Source of the DNA: an uncultured Treponema sp.
Lineage (GTDB): Bacteria; Spirochaetota; Spirochaetia; Treponematales; Treponemataceae
Reading direction: 5' to 3'
Assembly (NCBI GenBank): GCA_946186185.1
Contig: CAMHMJ010000007.1
Coordinates: 1 to 64,000 of the forward strand
Length of the DNA stretch: 64,000 nucleotides
In this document: piece by piece, positions 1 to 6,949 of the stretch
How the letters are laid out: each line of letters opens with the position of its first letter
How positions within the stretch are numbered: position 1 is the first letter of the stretch
Program-made: the position numbers and the translations under genes
The notes under the pieces: generated by a model
What the model saw: only the letters and a program-made list of their open reading frames with translations
Told to the model about the DNA's origin: nothing
The model's database searches: none

Positions 1-367
1 GGTCAACTTCAGCAACGAGCTGTGATACTTCTACCTGAATCTGCATGCGGTCTTCGTCTGAGTAGATACCGTTTGAAGACTGTACTGCAAGTTCGCGTAC
101 ACGCTGAAGAATATCTGTTGTTTCCTGAAGATATCCTTCTGTTGTCTGAATGAAAGAAACACCATTTTCAATGTTTCTTGAAGCCTGATTCAATCCACGA
201 ATCTGGCTGCGCATCTTTTCTGATACTGCAAGTCCTGAAGCATCATCACCAGCGCGATTGATTCGTTCGCCGGAAGAGAGTTTTTCGATGTTTTTCATGA
301 GCCCGTCATTAGAAATGCCGAGTACACGATCTGCATACAAAGAACTCATGTTGTGATTAATAATCAT
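1..367 (-). CDS. flaB: flagellin FlaB, N-terminal part (runs off the left edge)
   Basis: Encodes the amino-terminal ~122 residues of a flagellar filament core protein. The coiled-coil D0/D1 region is highly similar to the next flagellin gene, sharing the stretches [20 protein letters not shown] and [11 protein letters not shown]. The start ATG (365-367) is preceded by a GGAGGG ribosome binding site at 372-377. In spirochaetes, FlaB proteins build the core of periplasmic filaments lying between the membranes. The gene is cut by the window edge, so total length and C-terminus are unknown. It lies downstream of a second flagellin gene in the same direction but has a ~400-nt leader of its own, suggesting separate control. 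Identity as a flagellin is certain; which FlaB paralogue it is cannot be told. Confidence 0.95.
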   Translation of the reverse strand, partial: MIINHNMSSLYADRVLGISNDGLMKNIEKLSSGERINRAGDDASGLAVSEKMRSQIRGLNQASRNIENGVSFIQTTEGYLQETTDILQRVRELAVQSSNGIYSDEDRMQIQVEVSQLVAEVD

Positions 368-537
368 AGTTGTGCCCTCCATGTCATTATAAAAATACAG
401 AACTTCGTGTTCTGCACTTCTGCCTTTGAGCGGGTTGAAATGCGGATTGCGCCCCCCCATTTCAATTTCAGACCCTGACGGCAGAAATCGTAGGTTTAGC
501 TTAAAGTTAGACCTACCGTTTCTGCCGTTTCAAAGTA

Positions 538-564
538 TGAACGGCACATTTTTCAAAGATCTTA
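538..564 (-). promoter_or_regulatory. possible sigma28 (FliA) promoter of the first flagellin gene
   Basis: On the minus strand TAAG is followed after 15 nt by GCCGTTCA, compared with the flagellar sigma consensus TAAA-N15-GCCGATAA. Four of the last eight positions and the GCCG core agree. It would give a leader of roughly 160 nt, much like the better promoter of the neighbouring flagellin. The match is imperfect. Confidence 0.35.
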
Positions 565-683
565 TCCACGTCTGAAAGCGTGTAAATAATGTACAATTTA
601 ATGGCTGGTGATTTTAAGACTTACTTAAGAGAGCAGGGGACACCGCACATTCTTGAACGAAACCATAAAGGTTTCATTCAAGA

Positions 684-712
684 ATTATAGTACACTATCG
701 AGGTAAAGACAA
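684..712 (-). promoter_or_regulatory. possible sigma70 promoter upstream of the first flagellin gene
   Basis: TTGTCT, a 17-nt spacer and a perfect TATAAT lie on the minus strand. Its start point would fall inside the 649-685 hairpin. It is an alternative to the flagellar-sigma site at 538-564. Confidence 0.35.
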
Positions 713-775
713 GAGATTCTTTTATTATCTTGAGTATCCCGAATATTTCTATCCGGGAATTATTTCAAGATATCC

Positions 776-1636
776 CTAGCGAAGCAGACTCAATACGTTC
801 TGGCTCTGGCTATTAGCCTGTGCCAGCATTGCTGTTCCTGCCTGCTGAAGGACAGAATTCTTTGTAAACTCTACCATCTGAGAAGCCATATCAGTATCAC
901 GGATTCGTGATTCTGAAGCCTGAAGATTTTCGCTGGCAATGTTCAATCCCTTTACAGAGAATTCCATACGATTCTGGTAAGCACCAAGATCTGCACGCTG
1001 CTTGTTAATCTTCTTTAAGCCCTCATCGATAATACCGATGGCGCGGTTGGCATCTTCCGGAGTTGAAAGAGAAATTTTCTCTTCGTTGCCGATTTCACGG
1101 ATTCCAAGTGCCGTTGAAGACATTGTTCCGATGAATACCTGCATACGCTGATCCATGTTTGCTCCAATATGGAACCACATAGAAGCTGTAACAGTGTTTT
1201 CTCCTGTCGGGCGAGCAAAGCGGCCGGTAAGCATATTCATACCGTTGAACTGTGCTGTACTTGCGATACGGTCAACTTCTGATACCAGAGCAGAGATTTC
1301 TACCTGAATCTGCATGCGGTCTTCGTCAGAATAAATTCCGTTTGAAGACTGAACTGCAAGTTCACGGATACGCTGCATGATGTCAGTTGTTTCCTGAAGG
1401 TAACCTTCTGTTGTCTGGATGAAACTGATACCGTTTGAAGCATTCTGTGAAGCCTGATTCAAACCTCTGATCTGAGAACGCATCTTTTCAGATACTGCAA
1501 GACCTGAAGCATCGTCTCCAGCGCGGTTGATTCTTTCGCCTGAAGAAAGCTTTTCCATGTCTTTGTTAAGACCCAGACCTGTGATACCGAGTTGACGGTT
1601 GGCATAGATTGCCGACATGTTGTGGTTGATGACCAT
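776..1636 (-). CDS. flaB: flagellin FlaB (periplasmic flagellar filament core)
   Basis: A complete 286-residue flagellin of the short spirochaetal FlaB type. The conserved N-terminal helices ([20 protein letters not shown]) and C-terminal helix ([35 protein letters not shown], quoted in part) flank a short central region with almost no variable D2/D3 domain. This is the usual size for FlaB, which forms the core of the periplasmic flagella. The start ATG follows a strong AAGGAGG at 1643-1649. A sigma28-type promoter lies about 140 nt upstream, and the leader carries a CsrA-type hairpin and a long stem (see separate entries), so transcriptional and translational control of filament protein is expected. 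The order is flaB then flaB in the same direction, typical of a duplicated flagellin locus. Confidence 0.97.
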   Translation of the reverse strand: MVINHNMSAIYANRQLGITGLGLNKDMEKLSSGERINRAGDDASGLAVSEKMRSQIRGLNQASQNASNGISFIQTTEGYLQETTDIMQRIRELAVQSSNGIYSDEDRMQIQVEISALVSEVDRIASTAQFNGMNMLTGRFARPTGENTVTASMWFHIGANMDQRMQVFIGTMSSTALGIREIGNEEKISLSTPEDANRAIGIIDEGLKKINKQRADLGAYQNRMEFSVKGLNIASENLQASESRIRDTDMASQMVEFTKNSVLQQAGTAMLAQANSQSQNVLSLLR

Positions 1637-1662
1637 AGTATTCCTCCTTGGAATATGTAAAA

Positions 1663-1680
1663 GGTAACATCCTTGTTACC
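1663..1680 (-). promoter_or_regulatory. CsrA-type binding hairpin in the flaB leader
   Basis: The mRNA sequence GGTAACAAGGATGTTACC folds into a perfect 7-bp stem with AGGA in the loop. Its core ACAAGGATGT equals the core of the SELEX consensus for CsrA (RUACARGGAUGU). A second GGA sits ~25 nt downstream inside the Shine-Dalgarno sequence (AAGGAGG). This two-site layout is the arrangement known for flagellin leaders in Bacillus hag and Borrelia flaB. CsrA itself is not encoded in this window. Confidence 0.65.
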
Positions 1681-1687
1681 CGAAATT

Positions 1688-1739
1688 TTGCAAAAATGTG
1701 CATATGTATTTACAAGGCTGCATCTACACACTTTTGCAA
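1688..1739 (-). promoter_or_regulatory. long stem in the flaB 5' leader
   Basis: TTGCAAAAATGTG (1688-1700) and CACACTTTTGCAA (1727-1739) pair over 13 positions with one G-U or A-C type mismatch. The stem occupies most of the leader between the start point and the CsrA-type hairpin and may stabilise the abundant flagellin mRNA. Confidence 0.5.
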
Positions 1740-1784
1740 GTGAAATGCAGTAATTTTTATCCTATTACCACATTTCTATATTTA

Positions 1785-1812
1785 TTTTCGGCCATCACTT
1801 AATAAAACTTTA
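1785..1812 (-). promoter_or_regulatory. sigma28 (FliA) promoter of flaB
   Basis: On the minus strand TAAAG (1808-1812) is followed by exactly 15 nt and GCCGAAAA (1785-1792). This is a near-perfect match to the flagellar sigma consensus TAAAG-N15-GCCGATAA. It predicts transcription start near 1777 and a leader of about 140 nt. Confidence 0.8.
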
Positions 1813-1865
1813 ATAAAATTTTTAATTTTTTTTGGAAAAAAATGAATTTTTTATTTAAATAAAAA

Positions 1866-1959
1866 AAATGGCTCTCAGCGGGAACTCTGCTTAAAAAACG
1901 GCAGTATCGCTTCGCGGTGGCTGAGGGTTTTTTTAGCAGGAACCCCGCTTACGCCATTT
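1866..1959. repeat. intergenic hairpin repeat, full copy 1
   Basis: A 94-bp imperfect palindrome with ends AAATGGC/GCCATTT, middle arms AGCGGG/CCCGCT and CTGCTTAAAAAAC/GTTTTTTTAGCAG, and a core CGGCAGTATCGCTTCGCGG. A second full copy lies at 35015-35110 with the same core but different stem sequences that still pair. It follows the 3' end of rdgB within the 1637-1999 intergenic space. The rest of that gap holds the flaB leader, its promoter and A/T-rich sequence. Confidence 0.75.
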
Positions 1960-1999
1960 CTCTATATTGAAAAATAAAATTTCTTTCGCAAAAAAAACA

Positions 2000-2680
2000 T
2001 TACAGTTTTAAAACATCGTCAGTCATTTTCAGGAGGGCGCCCATGGCTTTGCCACGATGACTGATTGCATTTTTTTCATCGCTGGAAAGCTCTGCGGCGG
2101 TTTTACCCAGGTCTGGAAGATAGAAAATCGGGTCATAGCCAAAGCCTCCGTTTCCGCGGGCTTCTTCGATGTTTTCTATAAGAGTTCCTTCCATGGTTTC
2201 CTGAACCACATAAACCCGGCCGTTACCAAGGTACAATACCATGGCACAGGTGTAGTGGGCAGAGCGTGGACCGTTAAAAAATCCGTTTTCCTTTGTGTAT
2301 AGGGAAGTTTTTTCCGGGTGATTTTTTAATTCATCGTTTAATTCCTGAATTAAAAACCGGTTCTGTTCTTCCTGAGTTATTTTTGATTTATCCGGCTTTC
2401 CCTGAGGGAAGAGGGGGCCGGCATAGCGGGCTGAATATATTCCGGGGTTTCCGTTGAGGGCGGAAACACATATACCAGAATCGTCTGCAATTACCGGCTG
2501 TTTTACAATCTGGTACAGTGCTTTTGCTTTTATAAGACTGTTTTCATAAAAATCAGTTCCAGTTTCCTCCGGATTAAAGTGAATGCCTTCATCCTTTGGA
2601 ATTACAATCTGGTGATCTTCCAGTATTTCTGAAAGCTCACGTTTTTTATTCAGGTTTCCTGTAGCAAGATATATTTTCAT
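2000..2680 (-). CDS. rdgB: non-canonical purine NTP pyrophosphatase, RdgB/HAM1 family
   Basis: Hydrolyses ITP, dITP and XTP to the monophosphate plus pyrophosphate, cleaning the nucleotide pool. The family signature is clear: the N-terminal LATGNLNKKRE substrate motif, then ADDSGICVSALNGNPGIYSARYAG carrying the catalytic acidic residues (quoted here only in part), then GGFGYDPIFYLPD, and finally SHRGKA near the C-terminus. At 226 residues it is slightly longer than the usual ~200 because of an insertion around residues 95-145 (GKPDKSKITQEEQNRF and onwards). No Shine-Dalgarno sequence is visible; instead a perfect 15-bp inverted repeat spans the start codon (separate entry). The gene is followed by an interspersed hairpin repeat. 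Confidence 0.93.
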   Translation of the reverse strand: MKIYLATGNLNKKRELSEILEDHQIVIPKDEGIHFNPEETGTDFYENSLIKAKALYQIVKQPVIADDSGICVSALNGNPGIYSARYAGPLFPQGKPDKSKITQEEQNRFLIQELNDELKNHPEKTSLYTKENGFFNGPRSAHYTCAMVLYLGNGRVYVVQETMEGTLIENIEEARGNGGFGYDPIFYLPDLGKTAAELSSDEKNAISHRGKAMGALLKMTDDVLKL

Positions 2681-2699
2681 AGTGATGAAAATATATCTT
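2666..2699. promoter_or_regulatory. perfect inverted repeat across the rdgB start codon
   Basis: AAGATATATTTTCAT (2666-2680) and ATGAAAATATATCTT (2685-2699) are perfect 15-nt complements separated by AGTG. On the rdgB mRNA the start ATG would be the first triplet of the 3' arm. A possible promoter, TTGAAA-17-TATATT, overlaps the upstream arm, so the repeat could be an operator or, if transcribed, a stem hiding the start codon. Confidence 0.55.
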
Positions 2700-2746
2700 T
2701 ATGAGCCTTTTTTTTCAATTATGATAACAGTTTTTGTAAACAGGTT

Positions 2747-3805
2747 TTAATCTTCCTTATAATCTGAAGTATTGTTTTTCTCTGTATTTCCAATAATTCT
2801 TTCAGCATTTAAAAGGTACTGTCCAACCTGTTTTTCCTTCATATTTACAATTTCTCCAATTGCCCTGTTCGTGGGACATACATATCTTGCCCTTTCATTT
2901 ACCCTGCTGGTTTTAAAAAGCCACTTTGAAGTATGAAATTCATACAGTTCCCTGTCTGCGTCTGGAACTTTCTCATCCTGCCCGTTTTTAATAATCCGGA
3001 CAAGAAGTTTTCTGTGCTGAAAGAAAGAAAAATCCCGGGTTCTTTTGTAGCTTTCGTAATTCTGGATTCTTTTTGAAAGGGTCTTTTTTAATGTGTTTAC
3101 GGCATTTTCAAGACGTTCTTTTTCGATATTGCAGTATTCTGCAACTGCTTCAATGTTTTCTTCTGTAAGATAATAGCTGGATTTCAGGGCAAGGAGCAGG
3201 GTAACCTTCTTTTTCCGTTCAAGTTTTTTTTCAATAAAGATTTTATCTGATTCAGAAGTTTCTTTGAGTTCAGTCGGGGAAGTCCTGATTTGAGGTGAGG
3301 TCAGTTCTTTTCCGCTTTCATAGGCTGCAGGTGAAAGGGAAGCGGGGAGCTCTGAAATTCTGTTTTTGGGTGCATATGGAGCTCTGTCAAACTGATTGGA
3401 ATCATATGGCTTAAAATGCATTATCTTGTATTCGTATTCTTCTCTGCGGTAATTTTCTACCTGATGTTCATATTCTGATTCCTGAATATCGCACACGGTG
3501 CTGAGTTGTTCTACTTCCCGTTTATTATCTCGTAAAATCGACTTAATTACCAGGTGTACAAGTCCAATAATGTAGGTTCTAAAGGCTGAAGTATCCTGTT
3601 TGTAGTTAGCAAAAATTGATGACTTGATTTTGTCTATCCTGAGATAGATTTCTCCAAAAAGTTCCGGCTGTGTACTTTTTATTCCATAGAGTCTTGGATT
3701 ATTAAAGATTTCTCTGGCGATGAAATCCAGTGCCTGTTTTTCTGAAATTACTCTCTCCTTTACGAGTCCCGGAAGGGCCTCCATTTCAAAAATTTGGTTT
3801 TTCAT
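2747..3805 (-). CDS. sigma-factor-like conserved treponemal protein
   Basis: A 352-residue protein of no firmly recognised family. Residues ~50-95 (YKQDTSAFRTYIIGLVHLVI then KSILRDNKRE) resemble sigma70 region 2, in which a DTSAFRTYI-like stretch precedes a helix ending in a basic cluster. The C-terminal ~25 residues (NRAIGEIVNMKEKQVGQYL) look like a helix-turn-helix. A charged, Pro/Ser-rich linker (~residues 130-175) separates two helical parts. It could be a divergent sigma factor or another DNA- or RNA-polymerase-associated regulator; this is inferred from pattern only. The start ATG has an AAGGAA site upstream, and a good promoter lies at 3851-3879. It sits between rdgB and a DHH phosphoesterase. 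Confidence 0.6.
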   Translation of the reverse strand: MKNQIFEMEALPGLVKERVISEKQALDFIAREIFNNPRLYGIKSTQPELFGEIYLRIDKIKSSIFANYKQDTSAFRTYIIGLVHLVIKSILRDNKREVEQLSTVCDIQESEYEHQVENYRREEYEYKIMHFKPYDSNQFDRAPYAPKNRISELPASLSPAAYESGKELTSPQIRTSPTELKETSESDKIFIEKKLERKKKVTLLLALKSSYYLTEENIEAVAEYCNIEKERLENAVNTLKKTLSKRIQNYESYKRTRDFSFFQHRKLLVRIIKNGQDEKVPDADRELYEFHTSKWLFKTSRVNERARYVCPTNRAIGEIVNMKEKQVGQYLLNAERIIGNTEKNNTSDYKED

Positions 3806-3826
3806 CTTTTTTCCTTATTTTTTTTT

Positions 3827-3879
3827 CGCCATCTTTTCCGAAAAGGCGTGTTAATATTTTTACGGTTTAAAAATAACAA
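3827..3879 (-). promoter_or_regulatory. promoter and leader hairpin of the sigma-like gene
   Basis: TTGTTA (3874-3879), a 17-nt spacer and TATTAA (3851-3856) lie on the minus strand. Just downstream, 3827-3848 forms a hairpin (CGCC/GGCG with CTTTT/AAAAG) before the AAGGAA ribosome binding site. Confidence 0.55.
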
Positions 3880-3959
3880 AAATTTAATTAAAAAATAGGA
3901 AATAATTCACTTGAGATGGCTTTACTGTGAGAAAAAATTCAAAATTATATAATCCGAAA

Positions 3960-4946
3960 TTACATAATTCGGGCAAATTCTTTAACTATCCGGGGGATAA
4001 GGTTTTCAAGGCGTCCCTCGCAGCTTAAACCTGAGGCATTCTTGTGTCCGCCGCCACCGAATCTTGAAGCAACAAGACTTACATCAACCTTGTCTTTGCT
4101 TCTTAAGCCGCCGGTACAGTTGTTTTCTGATTCCTGCCGTAAAAATACCACTGCTTCAACTCCCTGTACTGCAAGAAAGGAAGAATAGAGCATGTCTGAA
4201 TCCCGGCCTTCCTGACCATATTTATGAGTGTCTTCCATGGTTTCATATGTAAGAACAAGTTTTCCGTCAAGATAGCGTTCTGCCCGGGAAAGAAGAATTC
4301 CTAAAAGCTTTCTTGTGCTGTAAGGCTTTCCTCCGGTCATTTTGTCGTAGGTTTTTCTTGGGTCAGCACCTGCTTCCAAAAGACGTGAAATCTGAACCAG
4401 AACATTTGCATCGTCTTTGGAAAGAAATCTGAAGAACCCTGTGTCCGTCATTGTTCCAAAATAAAGGATTTTTGCAGTTTCTTCCGGGAGCTTTCCGCAT
4501 GTTTTTTCGTAAAGCACCTGAATCAAAAGGGAAGCAGCCGGGGATGAGGGATCTACAATGGAAACTGAGTTTTCCGGGCAGGCTGAAGTTTTGTGATGAT
4601 CTATTACAAAGGTGTCCAAACCTTTAAAATCTCCGTCAATGTCACCGAGCCTGGAAAGTTCTGAGCAGTCGGCAATAAAAAGACCGGTACGTTTTCTTTC
4701 CTCTTCGCTTAAAAAATCCATTTCGTTTGAGAAAAAACTTTCGTATTCTTTTATTTCTGTCCGCTTGAAAGGTCCTGCAGAAAGAAGCTGGCATGGCTTG
4801 TTGTAAAAATCAAGAACTGCTTTTATGCCCAGACAGCTTGAAATACAGTCTCCGTCAGGTTCCTTGTGACCTGCGATATAAAAAAAATCATGATTCTGGA
4901 TAAAATCTTTAAAGGCAGCAAGCTGTTCGTCTGTAATTTCTTTCAT
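3960..4946 (-). CDS. nrnA: DHH/DHHA1 phosphoesterase, NrnA-like oligoribonuclease/pAp phosphatase
   Basis: A ~328-residue DHH-family phosphoesterase. The N-terminal DHH domain shows AGHKEPDGD, a mid-domain FIADCSELSRLGDI and the namesake VIDHHKTS, all Mn-binding motifs. GTMTDTGFFRF follows, and the C-terminal DHHA1 domain ends in GGGGHKNASG. NrnA proteins degrade short RNA oligonucleotides and dephosphorylate 3'-phosphoadenosine 5'-phosphate. The start at ATG 4944-4946 was chosen over an in-frame TTG eight codons upstream because an extended -10 box (TGCTATAAT) ends exactly 6 nt before it; no Shine-Dalgarno sequence is present, so the mRNA is probably leaderless. The length matches the family (~310-340). 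Cyclic-dinucleotide activity of related proteins (GdpP) is unlikely, since the GdpP membrane and sensory domains are missing. Confidence 0.85.
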   Translation of the reverse strand: MKEITDEQLAAFKDFIQNHDFFYIAGHKEPDGDCISSCLGIKAVLDFYNKPCQLLSAGPFKRTEIKEYESFFSNEMDFLSEEERKRTGLFIADCSELSRLGDIDGDFKGLDTFVIDHHKTSACPENSVSIVDPSSPAASLLIQVLYEKTCGKLPEETAKILYFGTMTDTGFFRFLSKDDANVLVQISRLLEAGADPRKTYDKMTGGKPYSTRKLLGILLSRAERYLDGKLVLTYETMEDTHKYGQEGRDSDMLYSSFLAVQGVEAVVFLRQESENNCTGGLRSKDKVDVSLVASRFGGGGHKNASGLSCEGRLENLIPRIVKEFARIM

Positions 4947-4952
4947 AGCGGC

Positions 4953-4981
4953 ATTATAGCAATTATTCAAAAAGGGGGGAA
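4953..4981 (-). promoter_or_regulatory. leaderless-type promoter of nrnA
   Basis: An extended -10, TGCTATAAT, lies at 4953-4961 on the minus strand. The six bases GCCGCT separate it from the ATG, placing the expected transcription start on the start codon itself. The -35 (TTCCCC) is poor, as often seen with an extended -10. Confidence 0.65.
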
Positions 4982-4996
4982 GTATGAAGGAGTGAA

Positions 4997-5024
4997 GTAT
5001 GAGGTATGAGGTATGAGGTATGAA
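4997..5024. repeat. heptanucleotide tandem repeat GTATGAG
   Basis: Three exact and one near-exact copies of GTATGAG lie in a row, 16-43 bp upstream of the -35 region of the nrnA promoter. A related partial unit occurs at 4982-4989. Confidence 0.7.
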
Positions 5025-5036
5025 AAGGGGGCGGAA

Positions 5037-5102
5037 GCAAAAAAATACGAAAGAATTTGTGTTGTGCTATGCTTTCAGTACAACTTGATTCTTTCGTATT
5101 TT
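5037..5102 (-). terminator. intrinsic terminator after the small exported protein
   Basis: AAAATACGAAAGAAT (5042-5056) pairs perfectly with ATTCTTTCGTATTTT (5088-5102), and the inner bases GTTGT/ACAAC extend the stem. On the minus strand the stem ends in a run of seven T. It closes the 5155-5592 transcript and lies upstream of the nrnA promoter. Confidence 0.8.
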
Positions 5103-5154
5103 AAAAAAGAAATTATTTTAGGGAGTGACTTATAAGTATAAGTTTCACGAAATA

Positions 5155-5592
5155 TTAAAGTTCGATTTCTTCCAGGGTGTCTTTATCGCTGCCTTCTACT
5201 TTTTTGTGGTAGTCAACAACGCCCCAGGTTGAGTTTTTTTTGTCAACCGGAATTGTAAGAATTACCTTGTGGAATTCACCGCTTTTTTTAATAACGGTCA
5301 TGAAAGGCTTCACTTTTCCAGCCTTGAGTTCACGAATCTGAAGCTTTCTTGGGTTCTCAGGTGAACTTTTGTTCCATTTTTTTGGAATAACGGTTTTTCC
5401 TACGCCAACTTTATTTTTTGCATAAATGATGATATAGGCCTCTTTTGAATCGAGGATTTTATAGATTGGAACCTGAATGTATGAAAGTTCAGACCAGTTT
5501 TTTTCACTGGTTTCGTTGTATGCAACCGGAACTGCAAAGGATGCGGTTACTGCTGCAATTGCGATGGCGATGGCACAAAGTAGTTTCTTCAT
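5155..5592 (-). CDS. small exported protein of unknown function
   Basis: A 145-residue protein with a clear signal peptide (MKKLLCAIAIAIAAVTASFA, cleavage likely after SFA). The mature part is basic and rich in beta-type sequence (YIQVPIYKILDSKEAYIIIY, KPFMTVIKKSGEFHKVILTI). No catalytic motif is seen and there is no lipobox, so it is probably a free periplasmic protein. I do not recognise the family. A good ribosome binding site (AGGAGA) precedes the ATG. It is a single-gene unit closed by a strong terminator, with argF upstream in the same direction but 28 nt away. Confidence 0.7.
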   Translation of the reverse strand: MKKLLCAIAIAIAAVTASFAVPVAYNETSEKNWSELSYIQVPIYKILDSKEAYIIIYAKNKVGVGKTVIPKKWNKSSPENPRKLQIRELKAGKVKPFMTVIKKSGEFHKVILTIPVDKKNSTWGVVDYHKKVEGSDKDTLEEIEL

Positions 5593-5620
5593 AAGTTCTC
5601 CTGAAAAATTGCAAATTACA

Positions 5621-6565
5621 TTAAATTATGCCGAGCATAATTGCTTTGATAGTGTGCTTTCTGTTCTCTGCTTCGTCCCAGACAAGGCTTTTTTCACTTT
5701 CAAAAACTTCTTCCGTTACTTCCTGACCTTTTACGGCCGGCAGACAGTGGAGGAAAATGGTTTCCTTTTTTCCTGTCCTGTTCATCAGGTCTTTGTTTAC
5801 CTGATATGGCGAAAGAAGTTTTATCCTCTGATCCTTTAAGGCTTCTTCTCCCATTGAAACCCACACGTCTGTGTAAAGAGCATCGGCACCTTCTATTACA
5901 TCCATTTTATCACTAATTTGAATTTTTGCACCAGATTTTTTTGCAAAAGGCTCACAAATTGCCTTAATTTCTTCATCCGGGAAGAGTTCTTTAGGACTCC
6001 AGATGGCAAAATCCATTCCCATCTTTGCGGAAATGAGCATCATGGATCGGGCAACATTGTTTCTTCCGTCACCGCAGAAAACCCACTTCAAGCCTTTTAA
6101 AGTTCCGAACTGTTCTTTCATTGTCATAATGTCAGCCAGAGCCTGAGTAGGGTGGAAGGAATCTGTAAGGCCGTTGATTACAGGGATTCCCGAGTATTTT
6201 GCAAGTTCTTCTACATGCTCCTGCTTAAAGCCGCGGAATTCAATAGCGCTGAACATTCTTCCCAGAACCCGGGCTGTGTCTTTAACGCTTTCTTTTCCAC
6301 CGAGCTGAATGTCGTCGGTTGACATAAATACAGGATGGCCGCCTTCTTCGCCGAAAGCAGTTTCAAAAGAACTTCTTGTTCGAGTTGAGCGTTTTTCGAA
6401 AATGAGGGCAATGGTCTTTCCCTGAAATCTCTGGTGAACTTCTCCTCTGTGAGCTTCTGCCTTTACCTTAATAGCCAGGTTTAAAAGCGTTTCAATTTCT
6501 TCCGGTTCCCAGTCTATCCAGTTTAAAAGAGAACGGCCTTTAAAAGGCGCCTTGAATGTTTCCAT
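5621..6565 (-). CDS. argF: ornithine carbamoyltransferase
   Basis: Transfers the carbamoyl group of carbamoyl phosphate to ornithine, giving citrulline, either in arginine synthesis or, in reverse, in arginine breakdown. The carbamoyl phosphate site STRTRS is at residues 60-65, HPTQ at 138-141 and the ornithine-loop HCLPA at 273-277. The 314-residue length is typical. Ornithine specificity is supported by HCLPA and the VWVSMGEE stretch. No arginine deiminase or carbamate kinase gene lies nearby, so the metabolic direction cannot be told from context. An AAGGAA site precedes the ATG. Confidence 0.95.
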   Translation of the reverse strand: METFKAPFKGRSLLNWIDWEPEEIETLLNLAIKVKAEAHRGEVHQRFQGKTIALIFEKRSTRTRSSFETAFGEEGGHPVFMSTDDIQLGGKESVKDTARVLGRMFSAIEFRGFKQEHVEELAKYSGIPVINGLTDSFHPTQALADIMTMKEQFGTLKGLKWVFCGDGRNNVARSMMLISAKMGMDFAIWSPKELFPDEEIKAICEPFAKKSGAKIQISDKMDVIEGADALYTDVWVSMGEEALKDQRIKLLSPYQVNKDLMNRTGKKETIFLHCLPAVKGQEVTEEVFESEKSLVWDEAENRKHTIKAIMLGII

Positions 6566-6660
6566 AATTGATTCCTTGAAATAAAGGTATTGGACAGCCT
6601 TGTGTTTAAGCTGTTTTTCTGTAGTTTTATCTGAAACGAAAGTAAGCGCTCAGGTTAAAA

Positions 6661-6690
6661 CAAAAAAATCCTGCAAAATCTTGCAGGATT
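6661..6690 (-). terminator. intrinsic terminator after tRNA-Met
   Basis: AATCCTGCAA (6667-6676) and TTGCAGGATT (6681-6690) form a perfect 10-bp stem with a 4-nt loop, followed on the minus strand by seven T. Confidence 0.85.
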
Positions 6691-6694
6691 ACTT

Positions 6695-6767
6695 TAGCGA
6701 AAATAGGGCTTGAACCTATGACCTACCGGATATGAGCCGGGTGCTCTACCAGCTGAGCTATTTCGCC
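6695..6767 (-). tRNA. tRNA-Met (anticodon CAT, elongator type)
   Basis: A 73-nt cloverleaf is seen on the minus strand. The acceptor GGCGAAA pairs with TTTCGCT, with a G1-U72 pair as in Bacillus elongator tRNA-Met. The D arm is GCTC/GAGC, the anticodon loop CTCATAT, and the T arm ATAGG/CCTAT with TTCAAGC in the loop; the discriminator is A. CCA is not encoded. Position 27-43 (C-T) is unpaired. A tRNA-Ile2 with lysidine would also read CAT, but the acceptor features favour Met. Confidence 0.93.
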
Positions 6768-6838
6768 GTAAGATGTGTTAGAATATATCAGAGGCGAAAA
6801 AAAATGTCAATAGCAGAAAATAGAAAAAATGAAAAAAT

Positions 6839-6949
6839 ATAGTCATAATTTCGAGTTTTATAAAATGTCCATAAAAAAATGGGCTCTCAGCGGGAACCCT
6901 GTTTACGCCAATTTTTGTATTATATTTACAAACTCGAAGTTATGACTAT
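6839..6949. repeat. short hairpin repeat flanked by 20-bp inverted repeats
   Basis: ATAGTCATAATTTCGAGTTT (6839-6858) matches the reverse complement of 6930-6949 at 19 of 20 positions. Between them sits GGGCTCTCAGCGGGAACCC followed by GTTTACGCC, a shortened form of the repeat family found in full at 1866-1959 and 35015-35110, with the inner hairpin missing. The right end touches the stop codon of the nrdG-like gene (6950-6952). The rest of the 6566-6949 interval holds the tRNA and its terminator. Confidence 0.7.

Larger units (their letters stand above)
368..775 (-). other. structured intergenic leader upstream of the first flagellin gene
   Basis: This 408-bp gap holds no gene. It contains several inverted repeats: 398-414 (CAGAAC/GTTCTG), 435-465 (TTGAAATG/CATTTCAA, the loop holding a run of seven C at 452-458), 480-526 (GGCAGAAA/TTTCTGCC plus GTAGGT/ACCTAC), 649-685 (ATTCTTGAA/TTCAAGAAT plus GAAACC/GGTTTC) and 728-775 (TATCTTGA/TCAAGATA). 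The last directly follows the stop of the upstream flagellin and may help end or protect that transcript, although no long U tract follows. Read on the minus strand, the first three would lie in the 5' leader of the downstream flagellin mRNA. Confidence 0.6.

Noticed and set aside
4997..5024. CRISPR-like repeats
   Set aside because: Seven-base units with no spacers; a simple tandem repeat.
6695..6767. tRNA-Ile2 (lysidine) instead of Met
   Set aside because: The acceptor G1-U72 pair and the CGCTA end resemble elongator tRNA-Met; the anticodon alone cannot decide, so Met is preferred.
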